NCBI RefSeq assembly: GCF_016406145.1
Contig: NZ_CP066307.1
Coordinates: forward strand, 16,361 to 80,360
Direction of reading: 5' to 3'
Source of the DNA: Pseudomonas putida
Lineage (GTDB): Bacteria; Pseudomonadota; Gammaproteobacteria; Pseudomonadales; Pseudomonadaceae
Length of the DNA: 64,000 bases
Shown: piece after piece, positions 34,760 through 42,954 of the stretch
Layout of the letters: every line of letters starts with the position of its first letter
Position numbering within the stretch: the stretch's first letter is position 1
Program-made: the position numbers and the translations under genes
The notes under the pieces: model-generated
What the model was told of the DNA's origin: nothing
Databases searched by the model: none
The model's input: the letters and a program-made list of their open reading frames with translations, nothing else

Positions 34760-34897
34760 GCGTAGCTAAGTCGTTGAAAAATAAAGCATTTTCAACGACT
34801 TGCGGAAAAGCGTAATACCTGCGTAAGACAAAAGTACGCGCAGGCCCTGATTTTGCTGTATTTTGTGTCTTACACACGTCAGACAAGGAGGCCATCC
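34760..34897. other. oriT: origin of transfer
   Basis: Between stbA and trwA as in R388. A 13-bp perfect inverted repeat AAGTCGTTGAAAA / TTTTCAACGACTT lies at 34768-34801. On the minus strand GCGCGTACTTTTGTCTTACG resembles the R388 nic GCGTATTGTCT/ATAG, so cleavage is predicted between 34826 and 34825; CCTGCG/CGCAGG arms flank it. The stb-CUP side would enter the recipient first. Confidence 0.7.
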
Positions 34898-35227
34898 GTG
34901 CCCACAGTGAGCTTTCGATGCACCGAAACACAGAAAATCGAGCTGGAAGAGCGGTCGCAAGGCGACATTTCGGAGTATGTTCGCCGGCAGCTTTTCCGGC
35001 AGATGGAGCAGGAGGACACGCTAGAAATGATCCTCCAGCGCCTCGAACAACGACCTGGCGGCGACGGTCAGCCAGGTGCAGGAATCGACCGGCAGTCGAT
35101 GGCCATCTTGATCGAGCTGCTGTTGCTTCTGCGCACCGCGTCCAAACCGGATGCTAAGAGGGAAGCCCAGGCCGAGGTCGAACGCCTGGGCTTCGACGTA
35201 TGGGATTCATCTAAGAGGGATAGCTGA
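34898..35227 (+). CDS. trwA: TrwA-like relaxosome accessory protein
   Basis: 109 residues from GTG 34898 behind AAGGAGG. N-terminal ribbon-helix-helix (TVSFRCTETQKIELEERS, then SEYVRRQLFR), followed by a tetramerisation-like region (MAILIELLLLLRTA). It binds oriT, represses its operon and stimulates TrwB. Stop and trwB start overlap. Confidence 0.85.
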   Translation: MPTVSFRCTETQKIELEERSQGDISEYVRRQLFRQMEQEDTLEMILQRLEQRPGGDGQPGAGIDRQSMAILIELLLLLRTASKPDAKREAQAEVERLGFDVWDSSKRDS

Positions 35228-36765
35228 TGAACGAGCGCCAACGATCTCAAATCTGCCTTGCCGTCATGGTACTGGTGCCCCTGTTCGCGTGGTTCTTTAC
35301 CGCCAAACTGATGTATGGAATTGAAAAACAAGGCGCCCGCGACAGGGTATTTTACCTGGCGAAAAATACGTTCACCTTGTGGCCGCTTGCGGTTGCGTTA
35401 GTTGGTGGATTGATACTGGCGATTGCGCTGTGCGTGCTTATTGTGAAGTTGAGCAAGACCACTTTTGCCGGCGCCCACTTCGACAAGTATTTTCGTGGTA
35501 GCCAACTTGTATCCCAGCGTGAACTTAAACGACTAACCAAGGAAAAAGAGGAACAAATAACTATTGCCGGAGTGCCTGTTCCTATTGCTGCCGAAGCAAC
35601 ACACTTTTCAGTTGGCGGCGCAACGGGTACAGGTAAGAGTACGATTTTCCGCGAAATGATGTATGGCTGTATGCAGCGGAAAGACCGCATGGTGATCCTC
35701 GATCCCGATGGAGAGTTCCTATCTACCTTCTACCGCAAGGGCGATAAAATCCTAAATCCCTACGATGCCAGGACGGAAGGCTGGAACTTCTATAACGAAA
35801 TCCGTAGTCACTACGATTTCGAGCGCTACGCAAAATCCATTATTCAGGTGTCGGACAGTAACGACTCGGAAGAATGGAACCAGTATGGACGCCTGTTGTT
35901 CGCGGAAGTTGCCAAAAAGCTGTACAACACCACGCGAAATCCTGGCATGAGGAATGTGTTTAAATGGACTAACGAGTGCAGTTCGGAAGCGCTACAAGGT
36001 TTTGTAAAAGGCACTCGCGCCGTCTCCCTGTTCACTGAAAACGAACGCGCTACCGGCAGCGTCCGTTTTGTCCTCAGTAATAAACTGCCTGCACATTTTG
36101 ACATGCCGCCAGGCAACTTTTCGTTGCGTCAGTGGTGCGAAGATCCTAACGGTGGCAACTTGTTTATCACCTGGGACGAGAACATGCGCGAAGCGCTGCG
36201 CCCACTGATTAGTTGCTGGGTTGATACCATTTTCACCAGCATCCTTGGGATGAAATCCAACCCCAAGCGCCGAATCTGGACGTACCTCGACGAGCTGGAG
36301 TCGCTGCAACGGTTGCCCACCCTGGGCGACATGCTGACGCGGGGCCGGAAGAAGGGCGGTTGCGTGGTATCGGGCTACCAGTCCTACACTCAGCTCGAAT
36401 CCGTGTATGGCGAGAAGCTGGCCGAAACCATGCTGGCCAACCACCGGACGATGGTCGCTTTGGCCGTTGGCCGCATGGGTACAGCCACCGCCGAACGCAT
36501 GTCCAAAGCCTTGAGCGAGCATGAAGTGCTGCGCACAAAAGAAGGCCGCAGCTCGCGCTGGGGTGACTGGGGCACTCGCAGCGAGAACGAGGATGTGAAG
36601 CCCGAGCGCATCGTTATGTCGTCGGAAATCATGGCCTTGAACAACCTCGAAGGCTTCCTGTCGTTCCCCGGCAGCATCCCGATTGCACGGGTGGCCATTG
36701 AGCCGATCAACTTCACCCGCACGAACCCGGTACCGGGCATCGTTCCAAACCTTGAGATCATCTAA
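35227..36765 (+). CDS. trwB: TrwB-like type IV coupling protein
   Basis: 512 residues. Two N-terminal transmembrane helices (about 10-30 and 50-75), then the ATPase domain with Walker A GGATGTGKST near residue 135, Walker B in MVILDPDGEF, and YQSYTQLESVYG later. It pumps the relaxase-DNA complex to a type IV secretion channel, which is not encoded in this window. Confidence 0.93.
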   Translation: MNERQRSQICLAVMVLVPLFAWFFTAKLMYGIEKQGARDRVFYLAKNTFTLWPLAVALVGGLILAIALCVLIVKLSKTTFAGAHFDKYFRGSQLVSQRELKRLTKEKEEQITIAGVPVPIAAEATHFSVGGATGTGKSTIFREMMYGCMQRKDRMVILDPDGEFLSTFYRKGDKILNPYDARTEGWNFYNEIRSHYDFERYAKSIIQVSDSNDSEEWNQYGRLLFAEVAKKLYNTTRNPGMRNVFKWTNECSSEALQGFVKGTRAVSLFTENERATGSVRFVLSNKLPAHFDMPPGNFSLRQWCEDPNGGNLFITWDENMREALRPLISCWVDTIFTSILGMKSNPKRRIWTYLDELESLQRLPTLGDMLTRGRKKGGCVVSGYQSYTQLESVYGEKLAETMLANHRTMVALAVGRMGTATAERMSKALSEHEVLRTKEGRSSRWGDWGTRSENEDVKPERIVMSSEIMALNNLEGFLSFPGSIPIARVAIEPINFTRTNPVPGIVPNLEII

Positions 36766-39720
36766 ATGCTCGATATCACGACCATTTCTCGGCAATCACT
36801 GGGCAAAGTCGTGTCGTACTACGCGGATGGTGCGGATGACTACTACGCAAAAGACGGCGGCGCCATGCAATGGCAAGGTGCCGGCGCCGAGGCATTGGGC
36901 CTGTCCGGGGAGGTAGAGCAGGCCCGATTCCGCGAGCTGCTGGATGGCCGGATTAGCGACAACACGAAGCTCATGCGGACCGTCAAAGAGGCGGACGGCA
37001 AAGTGGTCAGCAAGGAACGGCTGGGGTACGACCTCACATTCTCGGCACCCAAGGGCGTGTCGCTCCAGGCCTTGGTCCACGGTGACGCCAGTATCATCGA
37101 AGCCCACGACAAGGCCGTGGCGGCGGCGATCCGCGAAGCTGAACGGCTGTCCCAGGCGCGAATCACGGTCAACAAGAAGACCGGCACCGAGAACACCAAC
37201 AACTTGGTGGTGGCCAAGTTCCGACACGAAACGTCACGCGCCCTGGACCCCGACCTGCATACCCATGCGTTCGTGCTGAACATGACCCAGCGTAGCGACG
37301 GCGAATGGCGGGCACTGAAAAATGACGGCGTGTTCAATTCGTCCATGTTCTTGGGCAACGTCTACAAGGCGGAACTGGCCCGCGAGCTGGAAAAGGCCGG
37401 CTTCCAGTTGCGCTATGAGCGCAACGGCACATTCGACCTGGCGCACTTCTCCGATGAGCAGATCCGCGAATTCAGTTCGCGCAGCCAGCAGATCGAGGCA
37501 GCGCTAGCGGCGAAAGGCCTGGACCGCAGCACAGCGTCATATGCCGAAAAAAACCAGGCCGCGCTGGCCACCCGCGACAAAAAGCAGGGTGGCATCGACC
37601 GCGAGGAACTGCGCCAGGTTTGGCTGGAGCGGTCGAGGGCCTTGGGTATCGACTACCACAGTCGCGAGTGGGCCGGCGTCGGCGCCGATGCCCAGGGCGG
37701 CAACGAGCGAAGCAGCGCGGCCACTCCGCAGATCGAGAAGCCCCTGGAGTACCGTGCAGACCAGGTAATCGAATTCGCGATCAAGAGTCTGACCGAACGC
37801 CAGGCCGTGATCGGACAGAAGGAGCTGATGGATACCGCGCTGCGCCACGGGTACGGCGCACTCACCATCGACGACGTGCGCGCCGGCATCGAGCGGCGAG
37901 CCGCATCTGGCCACCTGATCCGCGAGGAACCGCTGTACTCATCGCAGAACCCAGCCGATGGAAAGAAGGGGAAGGCCGCCGAGAAGGCCCGCCAGGAGGC
38001 GCCACAGCTCAGCCGGAAGGAATGGGTGGCAAACCTTGTCCGTGCCGGCAAATCGCGCTCAGAGGCCGCCAGGCTCGTTGATGAGGGTATCCGCACGGGA
38101 CGGCTGCGTCAGGGTGAAAGCCGTTTCACCACGCACATCGCGCAAAAGCGCGAACGCGAGGTGCTGCAAATCGAGCGAATGGGGCGCGGTACAGTTCAGC
38201 CGCGGATCTCCAAGGAAGCCGCCGAAGCCTTCCTTGCCGATCGGGGCTTGAACGCGGAACAGCAGTCCTCGGTGATGCGGATCGCCCGCACACAAAACCA
38301 GTTCATCGGCGTGCAGGGCTTTGCCGGCGTCGGCAAAAGCTACATGACTGTAGCGGCTAAGGATCTGCTGGAAGCGAACGGATACCGTGTCACCAGCCTG
38401 GCGCCCTATGGGAGCCAGGTAAAGGCGCTCCAGGCCGAGGGCCTGGAGGCGCGCACTCTGCAATCATTCCTCAAGGCCCGCGATAAGAAGATCGACAGCA
38501 ACACCGTCGTGATTATCGACGAGGCCGGCGTAATTCCTGCGCGGCAGATGCACGAGGCCATGAAAACCATTGAGGCTGCCGGCGCTCGCGTTGTCTTCCT
38601 GGGCGACGTGGCACAGACCAAAGCTATCGAGGCCGGCAAACCCTTCGAGCAGTTGATGAAAGCCGGCATGGAAACGTCCCGGCTGACCGACATTCAGCGG
38701 CAGAAAGACCCGCAGTTGCTGGAAGCGGTGAAGCTGGCCGCCGAGGGCAAATCCAAACAATCGCTGCCGCTGGTGAACGAGATACGCGAGATCGAGGACA
38801 ACGGGGCACGCTACCAGGCCATTGTCGAAGCCTACGCCTCGATGCCAAAGGCCGAACGTGACCAGGCGCTGATTATCACCGGTACTAACGCCAGTCGGAT
38901 CGAGATCAACGAAGGGGTGCGCGAGGCGCTGGGCCTGAAAGGACAGGGCGCGGAATATCCATTGCTCAATCGCCTGGATACGACACAGGCCGAGCGCCGG
39001 CATAGCAAATACTACGGCAAGGGCAGCATTGTCGTACCCGAGGTGGACTATAAGAACGGGCTGCAACGGGGCGTGCAGTACGTGGTACTCGACACTGGTC
39101 CCGGCAACAAACTCACCGTGCGGGGGCCGGAAGGCGAGAGACTGCAATTCACCCCGGCTCGATGCACAAAGCTGTCGGTCTACAGCGTCGAGCGAACTGA
39201 GCTGGCTCCTGGCGATCAGGTGAAAATCACCCGGAACGACGCCGAAAAGGACCTGGCCAACGGCGACCGATTTGTGGTGAAGGAGATCCACAGCGACCGT
39301 GTGGTGCTCGAAGGCGACAAAGGCCGCCAGGTCGAGCTGGACACCGCATCGGCTATGTTCGTCGGCCTGGCATACGCCTCGACCGTTCACAGCGCCCAGG
39401 GCCTCACCTGCGACAAGGTACTCATCAACCTTGAAACCCAGTCGCGCACGACCGCCAAGGACGTGTACTACGTGGCGATCAGCCGCGCCCGTCATGCAGC
39501 GGAAATCTTCACCGATAACCGGCAGAAGCTGGGGGCTGCGATCAGTCGCTTGAATGCCAAGGCCGGCGCCCTGGATATCAAGCAGCTCCAGCGGCATGCG
39601 CTCGAGCGCAAAGGACACGACCAGGCCGGCAAACAGAAGGACGCCGCGCAGAAGCAACAGCAAGGCCAGCAGTTGCCGACCAAGCAGCCTAAAGAAAAGG
39701 GCAGGGCATTCGGCCTGTAA
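36766..39720 (+). CDS. trwC: TrwC-like relaxase-helicase (MOBF)
   Basis: 984 residues. Catalytic tyrosine pairs are in SYYADGADDYY (residues 18-19 and 26-27); the histidine triad is H154, H165 and H167 (KFRHETSR, DLHTHAF). A RecD/TraI-type helicase follows with Walker A GFAGVGKSYM near residue 522 and VIIDEAG. It nicks oriT, stays attached to the 5' end and unwinds the strand. Divergent from R388 TrwC but collinear with it. Confidence 0.95.
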   Translation: MLDITTISRQSLGKVVSYYADGADDYYAKDGGAMQWQGAGAEALGLSGEVEQARFRELLDGRISDNTKLMRTVKEADGKVVSKERLGYDLTFSAPKGVSLQALVHGDASIIEAHDKAVAAAIREAERLSQARITVNKKTGTENTNNLVVAKFRHETSRALDPDLHTHAFVLNMTQRSDGEWRALKNDGVFNSSMFLGNVYKAELARELEKAGFQLRYERNGTFDLAHFSDEQIREFSSRSQQIEAALAAKGLDRSTASYAEKNQAALATRDKKQGGIDREELRQVWLERSRALGIDYHSREWAGVGADAQGGNERSSAATPQIEKPLEYRADQVIEFAIKSLTERQAVIGQKELMDTALRHGYGALTIDDVRAGIERRAASGHLIREEPLYSSQNPADGKKGKAAEKARQEAPQLSRKEWVANLVRAGKSRSEAARLVDEGIRTGRLRQGESRFTTHIAQKREREVLQIERMGRGTVQPRISKEAAEAFLADRGLNAEQQSSVMRIARTQNQFIGVQGFAGVGKSYMTVAAKDLLEANGYRVTSLAPYGSQVKALQAEGLEARTLQSFLKARDKKIDSNTVVIIDEAGVIPARQMHEAMKTIEAAGARVVFLGDVAQTKAIEAGKPFEQLMKAGMETSRLTDIQRQKDPQLLEAVKLAAEGKSKQSLPLVNEIREIEDNGARYQAIVEAYASMPKAERDQALIITGTNASRIEINEGVREALGLKGQGAEYPLLNRLDTTQAERRHSKYYGKGSIVVPEVDYKNGLQRGVQYVVLDTGPGNKLTVRGPEGERLQFTPARCTKLSVYSVERTELAPGDQVKITRNDAEKDLANGDRFVVKEIHSDRVVLEGDKGRQVELDTASAMFVGLAYASTVHSAQGLTCDKVLINLETQSRTTAKDVYYVAISRARHAAEIFTDNRQKLGAAISRLNAKAGALDIKQLQRHALERKGHDQAGKQKDAAQKQQQGQQLPTKQPKEKGRAFGL

Positions 39721-39725
39721 CCAGC

Positions 39726-39749
39726 AAAGGGGCTTCGGCCCCTTTTTTC
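39726..39749. terminator. terminator after trwC
   Basis: AAAGGGGC-ttcg-GCCCCTTTTTT, serving trwC and, in the other direction, the gene ending at 39756. Confidence 0.9.
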
Positions 39750-39755
39750 TGTGCG

Positions 39756-40369
39756 TTAAAGCCCCTTGGCCATGCGCATTTGAGCGATCCGCTCATGAGA
39801 CACACCTGCGAGCTTGGCCAGCACGCTATTTGGCACCACGCCGAACAGGTGTACATACCGATCAGCACGCGATACGCGCTTGTACGGTGCGATGCCCAGG
39901 AACTCCCGGCGCGCCTCTACGACCGCATAGGCCACGCCTACGGTGCGACTCAGTTTGGCGGCAGACATGGTGCCCAGGAGCGATTCGTAACCGAGTCCGG
40001 GGCCGTGGTAGTCCTCGACCGGCGCCGACTTGGCCAGGTCAGGGGAGGGCGCCACAGCAGCATCCAGGCCGAACGCCTCGCGCAGCGCCTGCACGACTTC
40101 TACGGCCACACCCGACGCCTTGGCTATGTCTTCATCGGGCACCAGGCCCAACGCGCTCTTGTACGGCCTCACGGGATGATCGAGCGGCAAGCGCTGAATA
40201 CGGCGTGTGACCTTGGAACGGGGTGGGATGCCCTGGGACTTGCGGTAAGCCTGGATACTCTTCACCGACACCCCGCTTTTTGCAGAGACAGACCTGTCCG
40301 ACTCCAGGCCCAGCAGGTGATGGAAAGGGGCAAGAGCTACTGCGACCGAATAGACCTCGATCCCGAACT
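39756..40369 (-). pseudogene. unknown gene, 5' end cut by transposon copy 2
   Basis: The leftward frame is open from the transposon edge at 40369 down to 39756. The conserved-looking part begins SVSAKSGVSVKSIQAYRKSQ and contains repeated helix-turn-helix-like units (ALGLVPDEDIAKASGVAVEV; LLGTMSAAKLSRTVGVAYAV; FGVVPNSVLAKLAGVSHERI). A GTG at 40271 could restart it as a 171-residue protein. Function unknown; the three tandem similar units suggest a DNA-binding or structural repeat. Confidence 0.65.
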
Positions 40370-40407
40370 GGGGTTGTAAGCCGGAAACCCAGAAATTTCC
40401 GTCAGCC
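40370..40407 (+). repeat. left 38-bp terminal inverted repeat, copy 2
   Basis: Same as 673-710. Confidence 0.9.
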
Positions 40408-40409
40408 GA

Positions 40410-40664
40410 TCAACATGGCTTGTCTCGCGCTTGGTCGATGAGTTCCTGCATCGCCCGCATGACTTCTTCGTGGGTGTACGACTTGGCGTTGGGGTCGTCG
40501 GCCTCTCGGAGAGCTTCCTCGACCTCGCGGGTCATCCGCGCATATTCTTCCGGCCACAGCGCTTGCTCCATGCGCAGCGACGCCTGCCCAAGCAGGTGCA
40601 GCAGGCCGAACAGCCGCATGTCATTGGTGGCGACGACGTGCTCTCGAATCCGCTCCTGGATCAC
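40410..40664 (-). CDS. unknown transposon passenger protein, copy 2
   Basis: Second copy of the 84-residue protein at 713-967, with the same uncertain GTG start. Confidence 0.5.
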   Translation of the reverse strand: MIQERIREHVVATNDMRLFGLLHLLGQASLRMEQALWPEEYARMTREVEEALREADDPNAKSYTHEEVMRAMQELIDQARDKPC

Positions 40665-40766
40665 CTCGCAGGCCCGATGCGCCTCTGGCGTCGCCGTGCC
40701 CTCGTAGCCGGCTGGGAGTTCTGCTTCTTCAGCGATTCGCGCCCAAGCGATAGCCGGTGGACAGGT

Positions 40767-41093
40767 TCATTTGCTCATCCACTTGCGCAGCAGACGCTTT
40801 TTCAGGGAGGCGCGCTCTTGCGGATTGCGTCCCTTGTGGTTGGCAATGCGATCCGCCGTGGCGGCCTGGCGCTTGATGGGCCAGTAGGAGCGGCCATCCT
40901 TACCCATCGACCAGACGTTGCTGACCTGGTTTTCCAGTAGAGGCAGATGGGCGCATAGAGCTTCCGGCGACGCGCTGGCCAGCGCGGTGCGCTCGTGAGT
41001 TCGCCAGCGCTGATGCCAGAGTTTCTTGTCCTCGCGCTCGCTACGGCAGGTCGTGTGCCCAACGATGGGCGTTTTGCGGCGGCTGCGGCTCAT
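40767..41093 (-). CDS. unknown basic passenger protein, copy 2
   Basis: Second copy of the 108-residue basic protein at 1070-1396. Confidence 0.55.
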   Translation of the reverse strand: MSRSRRKTPIVGHTTCRSEREDKKLWHQRWRTHERTALASASPEALCAHLPLLENQVSNVWSMGKDGRSYWPIKRQAATADRIANHKGRNPQERASLKKRLLRKWMSK

Positions 41094-41116
41094 GATGTGG
41101 TTGTCTCCAAGAACAT

Positions 41117-41452
41117 TCAGGACAGGCTTTCTGGGTAGAGCGCCGTCAACCGGGACAGGGTTTCTTGCACTTGTTCCAGCGAGGTCATCAGATGATCAAC
41201 CTGATCCTGAAGATCCACGGCGAGATCAAATAGCTCAGCCACTCGGCTGCGTGATCCCTCGTTGAACGCGGCCATTGCCAGTTGATGCAGCTTCAACAGG
41301 TCGGTGCGCAGTTGCGGAGGTGCGCCGTCTGCGCTGTCATTCAAATCGCCGCGCAGCACGTCCACGGCATCGACTGCACGCAGCAGTGCCGTGGTATCGA
41401 AATTCTCGGGAGTCAGTTCGTCCCATTCGTCGTCGGTGATGCGGGCTGCCAT
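41117..41452 (-). CDS. unknown acidic passenger protein, copy 2
   Basis: Second copy of the 111-residue protein at 1420-1755; start at ATG 41452 for the same reasons. Confidence 0.6.
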   Translation of the reverse strand: MAARITDDEWDELTPENFDTTALLRAVDAVDVLRGDLNDSADGAPPQLRTDLLKLHQLAMAAFNEGSRSRVAELFDLAVDLQDQVDHLMTSLEQVQETLSRLTALYPESLS

Positions 41453-41466
41453 CAGGAGGGCTCCGA

Positions 41467-41802
41467 TTAAGCGGTTGCGAGCGTTAGATGCCCGATCGGC
41501 TCGGCTGCTGGCCGTACCTTGATTTCGATGTCGTAGCCGAGGCGATTCAGACAATCCATCAGCTTGCGTTCGGATAGATTGGTGAAGTCGCCGCGCATCA
41601 TGCCCGACACCTTCGGTTGCGGGATGCCCATGCGTTTGGCCGCCGCTTGTTGAGTCAGCCCAAGGGCGCGCATGGCCCTCCTGATCTCGACCACCAGGCC
41701 GGTCTTGATCTTGAGCTTTTCAGCGTCAGGCAGTCCAAGGTCGGCAAAGACGTTGCCCGAGCTGCGCTGAACCTCGACGCCTTCAATGATTCGTTTTTGC
41801 AT
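41467..41802 (-). CDS. higA: HigA-type antitoxin, copy 2
   Basis: Second copy of the XRE antitoxin at 1770-2105. Two doses of the same pair mean that losing one transposon by resolution would not trigger the toxin. Confidence 0.85.
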   Translation of the reverse strand: MQKRIIEGVEVQRSSGNVFADLGLPDAEKLKIKTGLVVEIRRAMRALGLTQQAAAKRMGIPQPKVSGMMRGDFTNLSERKLMDCLNRLGYDIEIKVRPAAEPIGHLTLATA

Positions 41803-42160
41803 TTCGTAGCTCCTGTGCCAATACCTCGGCCACCTTCAGCCGAGCGCGGATGATGTCCATGTCGGCCTTTGGCGTGGCGATTCCGCTCTTGCTCTTCTTC
41901 TGGAAGCAGTGCAGGACGAACACCGCTTCCGCAAACTTGACCGTGTATACCGCTCGATAGGTGCCGCCGGCATCGTCTTCGACGACCTCCAGCACGCCGG
42001 CACCACCGAACCCCTTGAGCACCTTTGCTGCGTCATCCTGATCGCCTATCTGCGCCAACGAGAGCGCGTAACCGAAACGGCGACGCACGTCGGACGGCAA
42101 CGCCATCAAATCCTTGTGGCTGCTCGCGATCCATTCGAGCGGTTTTTCTTTGTTTGTCAT
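41783..42160 (-). CDS. higB: HigB/RelE-type toxin, copy 2
   Basis: Second copy of the Gp49-like toxin at 2086-2463, no differences seen. Confidence 0.85.
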   Translation of the reverse strand: MTNKEKPLEWIASSHKDLMALPSDVRRRFGYALSLAQIGDQDDAAKVLKGFGGAGVLEVVEDDAGGTYRAVYTVKFAEAVFVLHCFQKKSKSGIATPKADMDIIRARLKVAEVLAQELRNAKTNH

Positions 42161-42351
42161 GACGGAATTTTATACCTGTTCAGGTAATGATGTAAACGCG
42201 GCAACCTCAAGGAGGTGTCGTAAAACATTTGTTTTGCGACAGGCTGTCAGCCGCCGCTGTGCTACCTGTGCAACACCCCCTCAAAAATGTACGGAAAACT
42301 CTATCGCTATTCACTATTATGCGGAAACCTGTTTTTGATGGTTATCCGCCT
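42161..42351. promoter_or_regulatory. res site and divergent promoters, copy 2
   Basis: Same sequence as 2464-2654. The two res sites are directly repeated, the substrate orientation for resolvase. Confidence 0.65.
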
Positions 42352-42954
42352 ATGTTGGTTGGCTACATGCGCGTGTCGTCGGACTCCGACCGCCAGAGCA
42401 CGGACTTGCAGCGCGACGCGCTGCTCGCCGCCGGCGTCGATCCGCGTCACCTGTTTGAGGATCGTGCCTCTGGCGCGAAGGATGACCGTGCCGGCTTGGC
42501 GCGGGCGCTTGAGTTCGTTCGAGCCGGCGATGTGCTGGTGGTGTGGAAACTCGACCGGCTCGGTCGCTCGCTGTCGCACCTGCTCGCCATTGTGACTTCG
42601 CTCAAGGACAAGCGGGTGGCGTTCCGCTCGCTGACAGAGAACCTGGACACTACGACGCCCTCGGGCGAATTCCTGTTCCAGGTGTTCGGTGCGCTCGCGC
42701 AGTACGAGCGCGCCTTGATTCAGGAGCGCGTCGTCGCGGGCTTGGCCGCCGCACGCAAACGCGGCCGGATCGGCGGCCGGCCGCAGGCGATCACTGGTGA
42801 GAAGCTGGACGCCATCGTCGCCGCGCTCGATGGCGGCATGTCTAAGGCGGCGGTGTGCCGCAACTTCAATGTCAAGCGCACTACGTTGATCGAAACATTG
42901 ACGCGAGCAGGTTGGCGTGGTGCGGGAAGGACGGTCGATGAGCAACAAGAATAA
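42352..42954 (+). CDS. tnpR: TnpR serine resolvase, copy 2
   Basis: Second copy of the 200-residue resolvase at 2655-3257, with intact catalytic motifs. Confidence 0.92.
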   Translation: MLVGYMRVSSDSDRQSTDLQRDALLAAGVDPRHLFEDRASGAKDDRAGLARALEFVRAGDVLVVWKLDRLGRSLSHLLAIVTSLKDKRVAFRSLTENLDTTTPSGEFLFQVFGALAQYERALIQERVVAGLAAARKRGRIGGRPQAITGEKLDAIVAALDGGMSKAAVCRNFNVKRTTLIETLTRAGWRGAGRTVDEQQE

